Source: Flavobacterium limi
GTDB taxonomy: Bacteria; Bacteroidota; Bacteroidia; Flavobacteriales; Flavobacteriaceae
Direction of reading: 5' to 3'
Length of the DNA: 64,000 nucleotides
Assembly (NCBI RefSeq): GCF_010645075.1
Contig: NZ_JAADZV010000005.1
Coordinates: forward strand, 62,001-126,000
Below, in pieces: positions 35,086-44,536 of the stretch; position 1 is the first letter of the stretch; each line of letters opens with the position of its first letter. Below the pieces are notes generated by a model that saw nothing but the letters and a program-made list of their open reading frames with translations, did no database searches and was not told where the DNA came from. The position numbers and the translations under genes were made by a program.

Positions 35086-36009
35086 TTACAAAATCCTAAC
35101 TCCATCCGGATTAATCTTCGAAACGTGAATTTCATACGGCAAATTCATTTTTTCGTAAACCTCGCTCATGGCTTTTGCGATTTGGTCTGCAGTGTTTTTT
35201 CCTCGGCTTAAAGCGAAAATAGATGGGCCAGAACCTGAAATTCCCGAACCTAAAGCACCATTTTCATAAGCCGTTTGTTTGATTAGATCAAATCCCGGAA
35301 TCAAAACGCTTCTTAATGGTTCCACGATTTCATCATGAAGTGAACGTCCGATCAATTCGTAATCTTTGGTATATAATCCTGCGACTAATCCGCCTACATT
35401 TCCCCATTGCATAATGGCGCTTTTTAGGGAAACGGTTTGTTTCAATACCGAACGAGCGTCAGAAGTTTTCAATTCGATCTGCGGATGAACCACCGTTGCG
35501 AATAATTCTTCCGGACTGTCGATTCTGATGATATCAAGCGGTGCGTAGCTTCTTACCAAAGTAAATCCGCCTAAAAGGGCAGGAGCAACGTTGTCAGCGT
35601 GCGCGTTTCCGCTGGCTAATTTCTCACCCTGCATCGCAAACTGAACCAAATCTTTTCTGGAATAGGGTTTGCCAAGCAATTCATTGATTCCGAAAACCGC
35701 TCCGGCAGAACTGGCAGCACTGCTTCCGATTCCGCTTCCGGCTTTGATGTTTTTATAAATTTCAATTTCGAAACCAAAATCCAGTTCGTCTAAAGTTGCT
35801 AACATTGCCAATGCTGCCACACCCGAAACATTTTTTTCTGTTTCCAAAGGCAGATCAGCCCCCACAATTTTAGTAATCCGAACGCCTTTCTGATCTGATT
35901 TTCGAACGATCATTTCGTCACCCGCATTGTCTAAGCAAAGTCCAAGCACGTCAAATCCGCACGAAAGATTCGCAATTGTAGCCGGGCAAAAAAGTTTAAT
36001 CTGAGTCAT
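35086..36009 (-). CDS. thrB: Homoserine kinase
   Basis: 307 residues, GHMP kinase fold. It phosphorylates homoserine with ATP. The ATP loop is seen as AGSGIGSSAASSAGAV near residue 90, and GSGISGSGPSIFAL is the third GHMP motif; FCPATIANLSCGFDVLGL is the N-terminal motif. Lies between thrA and thrC, all on the minus strand. Confidence 0.95.
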   Translation of the reverse strand: MTQIKLFCPATIANLSCGFDVLGLCLDNAGDEMIVRKSDQKGVRITKIVGADLPLETEKNVSGVAALAMLATLDELDFGFEIEIYKNIKAGSGIGSSAASSAGAVFGINELLGKPYSRKDLVQFAMQGEKLASGNAHADNVAPALLGGFTLVRSYAPLDIIRIDSPEELFATVVHPQIELKTSDARSVLKQTVSLKSAIMQWGNVGGLVAGLYTKDYELIGRSLHDEIVEPLRSVLIPGFDLIKQTAYENGALGSGISGSGPSIFALSRGKNTADQIAKAMSEVYEKMNLPYEIHVSKINPDGVRIL

Positions 36010-36018
36010 AAAGTTTTA

Positions 36019-36097
36019 AAGTCTTAAAGTCGAAAGTCTTGTTGAATGTCATAAAAGTCTTTTTCTTTCCGACTTTATGACATTCGACTTTCAGACT
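36019..36097. repeat. Long inverted repeat between thrA and thrB
   Basis: AGTCGAAAGTC...GAATGTCATAAAAGTC is mirrored by GACTTTATGACATTCGACTTTCAGACT with an 11-base loop. A transcript through thrA-thrB would form this hairpin. It is not followed by a T-run on the minus strand, so it may protect mRNA ends more than stop transcription. Confidence 0.7.
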
Positions 36098-36100
36098 AAA

Positions 36101-38548
36101 TTATACGTTTCCAATTCTAATAACATCCGCAAAAATTCCAGAAGCCGTAACAGCTGCACCGGCTCCGGCACCTTTGATCAATAAAGGCTGATCTACGTAA
36201 CGATCGGTGTAGAACAAAACGATATTGTCTTTTCCTTCCAGATTATAAAAAGGATGATCTTTTGGAATGAATTGCAACCCTACGCTTGCTTTTCCGTTTT
36301 CGAATTGTGCTACATATTTCAATCTTGAATCTTTCGCTAAAGCTTCTTCGTAAATTCCGTTAAAATGAGCAGCATGTTTGATTAACGAAGCAAAAAAGTC
36401 TTCATTATTGGTTGTCGCTAAACATTCGGCAGGTAAAAACGATTCGTTGGCGATGGCGTCAATATCCATTTCGTAACCGCTTTCGCGAATTAAGATTAAG
36501 ATTTTACGGGCAACGTCGATTCCGCTTAAATCAATTTTTGGATCCGGTTCTGTGAATCCCTGAACTCCGGCTTCTTTTACCACATCGTGAAAAGAATTGT
36601 TTTTATCGAAATTGTTGAAAATGAAATTCAGACTTCCGGATAAAACCGCCTGAATTTTATGCACTTTATCGCCTGAAGCAATTAGATTTTTCACCGTATC
36701 GATAATTGGCAATCCCGCACCTACATTCGTTTCAAATAAAAACGGAGCGTTGTACTGGCGAGATAAGCTTTTTAGTTTTTTATAATTGTTATAAGCAGAA
36801 GAACACGCAATTTTGTTGCAGGTTACAACAGCAATACTTTCTTTTAAGAATTTCTCATACATTTCAGAAACGCTTGCATTTGCTGTAATGTCTACAAAAA
36901 TGCTGTTACGCAGGTTCAATTCTCTTGCTCTTGCGATGAATTCTGTTGCAATAGCAGGTTCGCCTTTGTCTAAAGTCGACTGCCAGTCTTTAAGGGAAAT
37001 TCCATCTTCGTCAAAAATCATTTTTCTGGAGTTTGACAAAGCAATCACGCGAACATTGATTTTTAAAACATCTTTTAAGAATTTCTTCTGGCTGTGAATC
37101 TGCTCGATGAATTTCTCACCTACATTTCCAACACCCATTACAAATAAATTCAGCTGTTTGGTGTTTTCCTCAAAGAAGTTTTCGTGTAAAGTATTCAGTG
37201 CTTTTTTGACATCTCTTTCGTTGATTACAGCAGAGATATTTCTTTCTGAAGCTCCCTGTGCAATGGCACGGATATTCACATTGTTTTTTCCTAAAGTACT
37301 AAACATTCTTCCGCTCAGCCCCTGATGGTTTTTCATGTTTTCACCTACCAAAGCTATAATGCAAAGGTCTTTTTCTACGATACACGGATCGATTTTATTT
37401 TGTAAAATCTCAACGTCAAACGCTTTGTTGATCGCTTCTTCTGCATTATCAGCATCCGAATTCAGGATTCCGATACAAATAGAATGCTCAGAAGACGCCT
37501 GAGTGATGAAAATAACATTGATTTTTTCGTGAGACAATACTTCAAACAAACGTTTTGATGAACCAGAAACCCCAATCATTCCCGGGCCTTCAAGTGTTAG
37601 TAATGAAATATGTTCGATATGGCTGATTCCTTTTACAGGAGTTGTCTGTTCTGAAATTTTGTTTGAAATCAAAGTACCTTCCGCTTCCGGCTCAAAAGTA
37701 TTTTTGATAAGAATTGGAATGTTTTTTCTCAAAACCGGCTGGATAGTTGGCGGATACAACACTTTTGCACCAAAATGCGATAATTCCATTGCTTCCTGAT
37801 ACGAAATAGTCGCAATTGGCTGAGCCTGTTTTACAATTTTTGGATTAGCAGTAAACATTCCGTTTACGTCAGTCCAGATTTCCAGCTGTTCTGCATCAAG
37901 TGCTCCTGCGATAATAGCAGCCGTATAATCAGAACCTCCACGGCCTAAAGTAGAAGTGATTCCGTCAAGGGTCTGGGCAATGAATCCTGGTAAAATAGTA
38001 ATTTTTGAATCATTTTCTGTGAAATATTCCTGAATCAAAACATTTGAAATTTCAAAATTCACAACCGCTTTACCAAAATCAGCATTTGTTTTAATCAATT
38101 CGCGGCTGTCTTTATAAACAGCATTTTTATCAATTTGCTGATATGCCTGCGCAATGATGAAAGAAGAAAGCAATTCGCCGAAACTCAAAACAGTATCAGC
38201 CGTTCTTGGTGATAATTCCCCCAATAAAAAGCATCCGTCCAATAAGGTTTCCAGATGGTTGATGATTCTTTTGATATGGCTTAACAAACTGCTTTGCTCG
38301 CTAACCGGAATTAATTCTTTTAACGTGTCAAGGTGTTTTTTCTCGATTTCAGCAACGACTTCACGGAAACTTTCGTCATTTTCAGCTGCTTTTGCTGCTG
38401 CTAACTGAAGCATATCGGTTACTTTGCTTAGGGCAGAAACCACAACAACCAGTTTGCCATCTTTAGCTTTTTGATTAACAATTTCGAGAACGAGTTTTAT
38501 ATTTTGCGCATTGGCTACAGAAGTTCCGCCAAATTTTAATACTTTCAT
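36101..38548 (-). CDS. thrA: Bifunctional aspartokinase / homoserine dehydrogenase I
   Basis: 815 residues. The aspartokinase domain comes first (KFGGTSVANAQNI at residue 5, then GFIAQTLDGITSTLGRGGSDYTA near 200), followed by two ACT-type regulatory segments (about 310-460) and homoserine dehydrogenase (GVGNVGEKFIEQI near 473, FETNVGAGLPIIDTVK near 640, and GVQGFTEPDPKIDLSG with the catalytic Lys/Asp region). It carries out steps 1 and 3 of threonine synthesis from aspartate; E. coli ThrA is inhibited by threonine. A Thr/Ile-rich leader ORF lies 104 bases upstream, so expression is probably set by threonyl- and isoleucyl-tRNA charging. Confidence 0.96.
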   Translation of the reverse strand: MKVLKFGGTSVANAQNIKLVLEIVNQKAKDGKLVVVVSALSKVTDMLQLAAAKAAENDESFREVVAEIEKKHLDTLKELIPVSEQSSLLSHIKRIINHLETLLDGCFLLGELSPRTADTVLSFGELLSSFIIAQAYQQIDKNAVYKDSRELIKTNADFGKAVVNFEISNVLIQEYFTENDSKITILPGFIAQTLDGITSTLGRGGSDYTAAIIAGALDAEQLEIWTDVNGMFTANPKIVKQAQPIATISYQEAMELSHFGAKVLYPPTIQPVLRKNIPILIKNTFEPEAEGTLISNKISEQTTPVKGISHIEHISLLTLEGPGMIGVSGSSKRLFEVLSHEKINVIFITQASSEHSICIGILNSDADNAEEAINKAFDVEILQNKIDPCIVEKDLCIIALVGENMKNHQGLSGRMFSTLGKNNVNIRAIAQGASERNISAVINERDVKKALNTLHENFFEENTKQLNLFVMGVGNVGEKFIEQIHSQKKFLKDVLKINVRVIALSNSRKMIFDEDGISLKDWQSTLDKGEPAIATEFIARARELNLRNSIFVDITANASVSEMYEKFLKESIAVVTCNKIACSSAYNNYKKLKSLSRQYNAPFLFETNVGAGLPIIDTVKNLIASGDKVHKIQAVLSGSLNFIFNNFDKNNSFHDVVKEAGVQGFTEPDPKIDLSGIDVARKILILIRESGYEMDIDAIANESFLPAECLATTNNEDFFASLIKHAAHFNGIYEEALAKDSRLKYVAQFENGKASVGLQFIPKDHPFYNLEGKDNIVLFYTDRYVDQPLLIKGAGAGAAVTASGIFADVIRIGNV

Positions 38549-38652
38549 TTTGATGTTTTTTTCTTTTATGCAAATATTTTTATGTATCCAAAGTCTTTCT
38601 TCTTTCAGAAAAAAGTATAGATAAACAGGATTATATGTGAAAATGTATACCC

Positions 38653-38754
38653 CTAAGGGGTTGTAGTTGTTGTAGTAGAAATAATGGTAGCAGCAATTGC
38701 AACTTCTGATAGAGTTGTCATTGTAGAGTGATATTTTACGCTGTTACTTTTCAT
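38653..38754 (-). CDS. thrL: thr operon leader peptide (33 residues)
   Basis: A short frame on the minus strand starts at ATG 38754 and ends at TAG 38653-38655. Of 33 residues, 10 are Thr and 3 Ile, concentrated at the end: ATIISTTTTTTP then stop. E. coli ThrL carries the same Thr/Ile signal. The stop codon lies within ACCCCTTAGGGGT, a small hairpin. A -7 box TACTTTTG (38766-38773) puts the transcript start a few bases before the ATG. Between the leader and thrA I see no G+C-rich terminator with a T-run, only a weak hairpin (CTTTTTTC / GAAGAAAG), so the control step may differ from classic attenuation. Confidence 0.82.
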   Translation of the reverse strand: MKSNSVKYHSTMTTLSEVAIAATIISTTTTTTP

Positions 38755-38765
38755 TTTTGATTTTT

Positions 38766-38773
38766 CAAAAGTA
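38766..38773 (-). promoter_or_regulatory. -7 promoter box of the thr operon
   Basis: TACTTTTG on the minus strand matches TAnnTTTG and stands 11 bases before the leader ATG, leaving an almost leaderless small ORF. No clear -33 TTG at the expected distance. Confidence 0.55.
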
Positions 38774-39107
38774 CAGTTTTTTGTAAAAGTTAAAAAGTTA
38801 AAATGCCTTTTTGCGAATATTTTAATAATTCAGATGATATAAAATCAATATTGAGTATTTGTTAAAATTAGATATGTTAAGTTGTGGTTTTGATATATTT
38901 CAATTGGTTTTAAAGGGTTGTTTACTTTATAGCTGAATTTGTTTTTAATTGGAAAATAAGCCCCAAATCATTATTGTTGGTCTCAATTTATTATTATGAA
39001 ATAAATAATTTTCAAAAAATGCTTCTCTTTAAATTTTAATTATTGTGATAAAAAATTGCTTTTTAATGTTGATTTGTTGAATTTTGATGTTTTAATTTGA
39101 AATCACC

Positions 39108-40622
39108 ATGAGGGAAATCCATTATATTAGTACTGAAACCATAACTTTAGAGACTTTACAGGAAATTTTAAGTCACGACAAGGCATTAGAATTGTCTGAA
39201 GAAGCAAAAGTAAATGTTCAGAAGTGCAGGGATTATCTGGATAAAAAAATGGCTTCACATCCTGAGCCTATTTATGGTATCAATACAGGTTTTGGATCGC
39301 TTTACAGTGTAAAAATTTCAGATGAAAACTTATCTAAACTTCAGGAAAATCTAGTGAAGTCCCATGCCTGCGGAACTGGCGACGAAGTTCCTGCCGAAAT
39401 TGTAAAATTGATGCTGCTTCTTAAAATTCAGTCTTTAAGTTACGGACATTCGGGAATACAGTTACCGACATTAAACCGTCTGGTTGATTTTTATAATAAT
39501 GATATTCTTCCTGTAATATTTACTCAGGGTTCGCTTGGAGCTTCAGGGGATTTAGCGCCTTTGGCACATTTATCTTTGCCATTATTAGGAGAAGGCGAAG
39601 TGTATCTTGAAGGAGAAAGAAAAGATGCTGCAGAAGTTTTAAAGCATTTTAACTGGGAACCAATTGTTTTGCAGTCAAAAGAAGGACTGGCATTGCTGAA
39701 CGGAACACAGTTTATGGGCGCTTACGGTGTTCATATTTTGATGAAAGCTTACAAATATTCGTATCTGGCAGATTTGATTGGAACCATTTCATTGGAAGCT
39801 TTTGATGGCAGAATTGAACCTTTTAACGAATTGATACATTTTATACGTCCTCACAAAGGTCAGATTATAACGGCTCAAAGAATTAATGAGTTTCTGGAAG
39901 GAAGTGAAATCATTACGCAGCAAAAAAAACATGTTCAGGATCCGTATTCTTTCCGCTGTATGCCTCAGGTTCATGGTGCTTCAAAAGATGCGATTGATTA
40001 TGTTAGAAAGGTATTCAAGACCGAAATCAATTCGGTTACCGATAATCCTAATATATTTATCGAATCCGATCACATTATTTCAGGAGGGAATTTCCATGGA
40101 CAGCCATTGGCTTTAGCGTTGGATTTTATGGCAATTGCACTCGCCGAATTAGGAAGTATTTCTGAAAGGAGAACGTATCAGTTAATTTCAGGATTGCGAA
40201 ATCTTCCGGCGTTTTTGGTTGATAATCCGGGACTAAATTCAGGATTTATGATTCCGCAATATACAGCTGCCAGTATTGCCAGTCAGAACAAACAACTGGC
40301 AACACCGTCAAGTGTAGATAGCATTGTTTCGAGTAACGGGCAGGAAGATCACGTAAGTATGGGGGCAAACGGAGCAACAAAAGCCTTGAAGGTTATGGAT
40401 AACTTAGAGCGTATCCTGGCAATCGAATTATTAAATGCTTCACAGGCAATTGCATACAGAGAGCCTTTAAAATCAAGTGATTTCATCGAAATGTTTTTGA
40501 GTAGTTACAGAGAAATTGTGCCTTTGGTCAAAGAAGACAGAATTTTACATTATGATATTGAGAAGACTATTTTGTTTCTCAATAGTTTCCAAATTGAAAA
40601 CGATTTGTTAACAATGGCTTAA
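39108..40622 (+). CDS. hutH: Histidine ammonia-lyase
   Basis: 504 residues. It removes ammonia from L-histidine to give urocanate. The MIO cofactor triad Ala-Ser-Gly is at 145-147 (GSLGASGDLAPLAH), the catalytic Tyr is Tyr56 (YGINTGFGSL), and SH at 85-86 (NLVKSHACGTG) is the substrate-selectivity pair of histidine-type enzymes. SSNGQEDHVSMGANGA and QDPYSFRCMPQVHGA also fit HutH. Tyrosine ammonia-lyases share the fold, so the substrate should be treated as likely, not certain. No other hut gene is adjacent. The 353-base gap upstream, beyond the thr promoter, is A+T-rich with no clear signal. Confidence 0.88.
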   Translation: MREIHYISTETITLETLQEILSHDKALELSEEAKVNVQKCRDYLDKKMASHPEPIYGINTGFGSLYSVKISDENLSKLQENLVKSHACGTGDEVPAEIVKLMLLLKIQSLSYGHSGIQLPTLNRLVDFYNNDILPVIFTQGSLGASGDLAPLAHLSLPLLGEGEVYLEGERKDAAEVLKHFNWEPIVLQSKEGLALLNGTQFMGAYGVHILMKAYKYSYLADLIGTISLEAFDGRIEPFNELIHFIRPHKGQIITAQRINEFLEGSEIITQQKKHVQDPYSFRCMPQVHGASKDAIDYVRKVFKTEINSVTDNPNIFIESDHIISGGNFHGQPLALALDFMAIALAELGSISERRTYQLISGLRNLPAFLVDNPGLNSGFMIPQYTAASIASQNKQLATPSSVDSIVSSNGQEDHVSMGANGATKALKVMDNLERILAIELLNASQAIAYREPLKSSDFIEMFLSSYREIVPLVKEDRILHYDIEKTILFLNSFQIENDLLTMA

Positions 40623-40624
40623 CA

Positions 40625-40651
40625 TTGTAAAATATTATTGAAGTAATTTTG
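40625..40651 (+). promoter_or_regulatory. Promoter of the DUF47-PiT phosphate unit
   Basis: -33 TTG (40625-40627) and -7 TAATTTTG (40644-40651), 16 bases apart; it begins 3 bases after the hutH stop. Confidence 0.55.
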
Positions 40652-40670
40652 CACTATCAAAAATATAAAA

Positions 40671-41315
40671 ATGTCAATAAACAGTATTTTCCAATTTTTA
40701 GTGCCGAAAGACAAGAAATTCTTTCCACTTTTTGAAGAAGCTTCAAGCAATTTAATTGAATTAGCTTCTAACTTACACGAAGCTGTAAATCTTCCATTAA
40801 AAGAAAGAGAAGTTCTTTTTCAGAAAATTGATGAATTAGAGCAAAAAGGAGAAGACATTACACGTCAAACCAATCTGGAGCTGAGCAGAAACTTTATCAC
40901 TCCTTTTGACAGAGAAGATATTCATACCTTGATTACTTCAATTGATAACGTTGCCGATTACCTGCACGGAGCATCAAGCAGAATGAAATTGTATCAGGTT
41001 GATAAGATTACAAAATCAATCAGAAAAATGACCGAGATCAATCTTGAGGCCTGTCAAAACATTGACAGTGCAGTAAAAGAATTGAGAAATTTAAAGAATT
41101 TCAAAGTTATCAAAGATGCCTGTACCAGAATCAACAAACTGGAAAACAAATCTGATAACGTTTATAACAAAGCAGTTTTTGAAATTTTTGAAAACGAAAC
41201 AGACGCTAAAAATATTATTAAATATAAAGAGGTGTTGTCTGTTTTAGAATCAGCAACTGACAAATGTAAGAGTGTTGCCAACATACTGGAATCTATTTCT
41301 GTAAAACATTCTTAA
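40671..41315 (+). CDS. DUF47 (PhoU-like) phosphate transport accessory protein
   Basis: 214 residues, all helical, of the DUF47 family related to PhoU (LFEEASSNLIELASNLHEAVN at the start, FDREDIHTLITSIDNVADYLHGASSRM in the middle). Members are encoded beside PiT transporters and are thought to regulate them. The PiT gene follows after 33 bases, which supports this. Confidence 0.92.
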   Translation: MSINSIFQFLVPKDKKFFPLFEEASSNLIELASNLHEAVNLPLKEREVLFQKIDELEQKGEDITRQTNLELSRNFITPFDREDIHTLITSIDNVADYLHGASSRMKLYQVDKITKSIRKMTEINLEACQNIDSAVKELRNLKNFKVIKDACTRINKLENKSDNVYNKAVFEIFENETDAKNIIKYKEVLSVLESATDKCKSVANILESISVKHS

Positions 41316-41348
41316 TTCAATTTATTTCAATTCTGAAGTTATAATTTT

Positions 41349-42689
41349 ATGACTATACTTATAATTATTATAGTATTAGCTTTAATTTTTGATTACATCA
41401 ATGGTTTTCATGATGCGGCAAATGCTATAGCTACTGTTGTTGCTACAAAGGTACTGACACCTTTTCAGGCTGTAGTCTGGGCAGCATTTTTTAACTTTCT
41501 GGCTTATTGGGTTTTCGGATTTGGTGTTGCAGATACTGTTGCTAAAACTGCAGATACTATGCAAATAGATTTGGTGGTAATTTTAGCTGGAGTAATAGCT
41601 GCAATCTGTTGGAATTTACTGACCTGGTGGTTAGGAATCCCTTCTAGTTCTTCACACACATTAATTGGAGGTTTTGCCGGTGCTGCTGTGGCACATGCCA
41701 TTGCGGTTCATGGTTTTTCTGGTTATGTTGGCGAAGATGGGACCACACATTACTGGTACGAAATTGTAAGCTGGTACAAAGCTGGTAAAGATGGAGGAAT
41801 GCCCTCTGGGGTCATTATTATTATTGCTTTTATAGTACTGGCACCGTTAGTAGGGGCTTTGGCATCATACTTAATTTCTATTTGGCTTTTAAATGCTTCA
41901 AGAAAAAATATCTGGCCAAAAATATTTACAGTTCTTTTAATGATTGCAACTATTTGGTTTGTTTATACGCAAATGGTTCCTTATGAGGAAATTATAAAAG
42001 ACGGACATAAGCCTCGTTTTGAATCTTCTGTTTTTTGGAGTGTTGCTTTTGAACCGCATAATATTAAATGGCTTTTAGTAGCGTTTATAGTATTGACTGT
42101 GAGTGCTTTTTGTTTGATATTTAGTAGTCTGAATCTTCATCAGGCAGATGGAGCATTAAAGAAAATGCAGTTATTGTCTTCTGCAGCTTTCAGTTTAGGT
42201 CACGGAGGAAATGATTCCCAAAAAGTAATGGGAATAATTGCAGCGGCAGTTGTAGTTTATATTAATACAAATCCTGGTGTTCATATGGATCCTTGGCTGG
42301 ATGTTGCTCTTCCTTCAGAAGATGGTGCTTTTAGAATGCCGCCCTGGATTCCTCTGGCATGTTATTCTGCAATTGCTGCGGGAACTTTGAGCGGAGGATG
42401 GAAAATTGTAAAAACAATGGGTTCCAAAATCACAAAAGTAAGTTCGTTTGAAGGTGTTGCTGCCGAAACTGCAGGTGCTTTGACGCTTTATTTTACAGAG
42501 CATTTAAAAATTCCGGTAAGTACAACGCATACCATTACAGGATCTATCATCGGGGTTGGATTAACGAAACGTGTATCTGCTGTTAGATGGGGGGTAACCG
42601 TAAGTTTGATCTGGGCTTGGGTATTGACGATTCCTATTTCAGCTTTATTAGCAGGATTGGTTTACTTTGTATTGAGTGTATTTATCTAA
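41349..42689 (+). CDS. pit: Inorganic phosphate transporter, PiT family
   Basis: 446 residues, about 10-12 helices. The two family signatures are present in the two halves: DYINGFHDAANAIATVVATK at about residue 15 and LGHGGNDSQKVMGI at about 283, and GIPSSSSHTLIGG and IPVSTTHTITGSIIG are the paired phosphate-site loops. Cotransports phosphate with a cation across the inner membrane. Second gene of the unit with DUF47; a strong terminator follows. Confidence 0.94.
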   Translation: MTILIIIIVLALIFDYINGFHDAANAIATVVATKVLTPFQAVVWAAFFNFLAYWVFGFGVADTVAKTADTMQIDLVVILAGVIAAICWNLLTWWLGIPSSSSHTLIGGFAGAAVAHAIAVHGFSGYVGEDGTTHYWYEIVSWYKAGKDGGMPSGVIIIIAFIVLAPLVGALASYLISIWLLNASRKNIWPKIFTVLLMIATIWFVYTQMVPYEEIIKDGHKPRFESSVFWSVAFEPHNIKWLLVAFIVLTVSAFCLIFSSLNLHQADGALKKMQLLSSAAFSLGHGGNDSQKVMGIIAAAVVVYINTNPGVHMDPWLDVALPSEDGAFRMPPWIPLACYSAIAAGTLSGGWKIVKTMGSKITKVSSFEGVAAETAGALTLYFTEHLKIPVSTTHTITGSIIGVGLTKRVSAVRWGVTVSLIWAWVLTIPISALLAGLVYFVLSVFI

Positions 42690-42746
42690 GTGTGAAATGG
42701 TTTTTGTGAAATGTGAGTTGTAAATATCACATTGATATATCATAAT

Positions 42747-42785
42747 AAAAAGCTGGTTTCTTAATTTGAAACCAGCTTTTTTTTG
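42747..42785. terminator. Two-way terminator after the phosphate transporter
   Basis: AAAAGCTGGTTTC pairs with GAAACCAGCTTTT around TTAATTT, followed by Ts and preceded by As; the convergent thioesterase ends just beyond it. Confidence 0.93.
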
Positions 42786-42791
42786 TTTTTT

Positions 42792-43535
42792 CTATTGTTT
42801 CCAGTTTAACTGCAATGCAAAACAGGTTTTTTCTCCTTTTGTAATGCTGAATCTGGAGTTTTCTTTATCATCGTTTTCGTGAATTTCAACCGTGTCTTTT
42901 AAAGACAGTTCTTTCATGAAATTCATTTCAAAACTTTGTACTTGTTGTTTCAGGATTTTTTTAGGTTCAACATGATCTAAACACCATTCGAGGTATTTGA
43001 CATTATTAACGTGATTGACAATATCCAGATCCGATAAATAGACGGTTTTTTCAAACACAAATTCTTTTTCGTGGTTGATGTTTATTTTTGAAAAACCTTC
43101 TGTTGTGGCTCTTTTATCCGGAAATAGCTCAAAATGTTCAAACGGTAAGGCCAAAGCTTCAGGACGGCGTAATTGGGTGTTAAAAACAGCCCAATATGTT
43201 TCTGATCCTACTATTTTTTTTCCGTTGACATGCATTTCCAAAGCACGTACTGAGCGTGAATTTTCCAGACTGTTGATCCAGGTAGTTACCGTTACAATAT
43301 CTCCTGATTTTGGCAAAGCGTCGACTTCTACACGCATTCGGCTTAAAACCCATGCCTGGTGAAATTCCTGCATATCATAAAAGCTGATACCGCCAATTTC
43401 AGAATGTGCTGCAGCTGTCAATTGTAAAATATTACAGAGATCTGTATATTTTAGGTAACCGCTAGGGGTACATTGTGTAAAATTGATTTCCCAGTCTTTG
43501 CTTAGAATGGATGTGAAGTTTGGTGATATTGGCAT
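42792..43535 (-). CDS. Acyl-ACP thioesterase
   Basis: 247 residues with two hotdog halves. The second half has SDLDIVNHVNNVKYLEW, in which Asn, His and Asn follow the NxHxN pattern of FatA/FatB-type thioesterases; the first half has QEFHQAWVLSRMRVEVDALP. It releases fatty acids from acyl carrier protein. Upstream on the same strand lies miaA, 74 bases away. Confidence 0.87.
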   Translation of the reverse strand: MPISPNFTSILSKDWEINFTQCTPSGYLKYTDLCNILQLTAAAHSEIGGISFYDMQEFHQAWVLSRMRVEVDALPKSGDIVTVTTWINSLENSRSVRALEMHVNGKKIVGSETYWAVFNTQLRRPEALALPFEHFELFPDKRATTEGFSKININHEKEFVFEKTVYLSDLDIVNHVNNVKYLEWCLDHVEPKKILKQQVQSFEMNFMKELSLKDTVEIHENDDKENSRFSITKGEKTCFALQLNWKQ

Positions 43536-43609
43536 TTTGATTAAGACTTCTTAGATTGTTAGAATTTTAGATTTTTTGAAAATAGAATAAAGAGTAAAGA
43601 AGAAAGATT

Positions 43610-44530
43610 TTATTTTACAATTTTGTCAATATAGTTTATGATTTCTTTTCTATCTTTTGCGTAATCAAACCATTTGGTGTTTTCGTTTCGTTTGAACCAT
43701 GTTAATTGCCTTTTCGAAAAACGTCTGGTATTTTTTTTGATTTCCTCTATAGCGAAAGGCACAGTGAATTCTCCATCAAAATAACTGAATAATTCTCTAT
43801 AACCAACCGTTTGAAGCGCATTTAACGCTTTATTAGGATATAAGGCTTTGGCTTCTTCCAACAGACCTTCGTTTATCATAATATCGACTCTCTGGTTGAT
43901 TCGGTTGTAAATTACTTCCCTGTCGGCTTCTAAACCAATTAAAATCGGTGTGAAGTTTCGGTTGTTTTTCTTCTGGTTTAAAAAGGATGAATAGGGCTTT
44001 CCTGTTCCGATGCAAACTTCTGTAAAGCGCATCATTCTCTGTGGATTTTGCAACGTCTGCGGATTTTCTAAAGTGATTTTCTGAAAGTATTCAGGGTCTA
44101 AAGTTTGTAATTGCTCCTGTAAATATTCGATTCCGAGTTTTTCGTAATTTGAATTCACTTCTATACGTACTTTGGGGTCAATTTCAGGAAACTCATCGAA
44201 GCCTTTTAAAACGGCATCAACATACAATCCGGAACCACCAATCAGAATTACAAAGTCATTATTTTGAAATAATTCTTCGATTTTTGCCAAAGCTTCTTTT
44301 TCGTAATCGCCAACGGTGTAATTTTCAAAAATGGATTTATTCTGGATGAAATGGTGTGTTGCAGCTGCGAGTTCTTTCTGACTCGGAACAGCTGTGCCAA
44401 TGGTCATTTCTTTAAAAAACTGACGGCTGTCACACGATATTATTTCGCATTTGAAATGTTGTGCCAAAGCAATACTGAGGGCTGTTTTGCCAATAGCTGT
44501 TGGTCCGACGATGGTAATTAAGTATTTCAT
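43610..44530 (-). CDS. miaA: tRNA dimethylallyltransferase
   Basis: 306 residues from the ATG at 44530. It adds an isopentenyl group to A37 of tRNAs reading UNN codons. The P-loop is GPTAIGKTAL near residue 8; SCDSRQFFKEM, GGSGLYVDAV and the tRNA-binding QLTWFKRNENTKWF are typical. A longer frame starting at 44590 adds 20 residues that come from hairpin element F and do not fit the family, so the later ATG is chosen. Confidence 0.95.
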   Translation of the reverse strand: MKYLITIVGPTAIGKTALSIALAQHFKCEIISCDSRQFFKEMTIGTAVPSQKELAAATHHFIQNKSIFENYTVGDYEKEALAKIEELFQNNDFVILIGGSGLYVDAVLKGFDEFPEIDPKVRIEVNSNYEKLGIEYLQEQLQTLDPEYFQKITLENPQTLQNPQRMMRFTEVCIGTGKPYSSFLNQKKNNRNFTPILIGLEADREVIYNRINQRVDIMINEGLLEEAKALYPNKALNALQTVGYRELFSYFDGEFTVPFAIEEIKKNTRRFSKRQLTWFKRNENTKWFDYAKDRKEIINYIDKIVK

Positions 44531-44536
44531 ATTTTT

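Noticed and set aside
34844..35099. Short plus-strand frames between thrC and thrB
   Set aside because: They are translations of dispersed inverted repeats, not conserved proteins.
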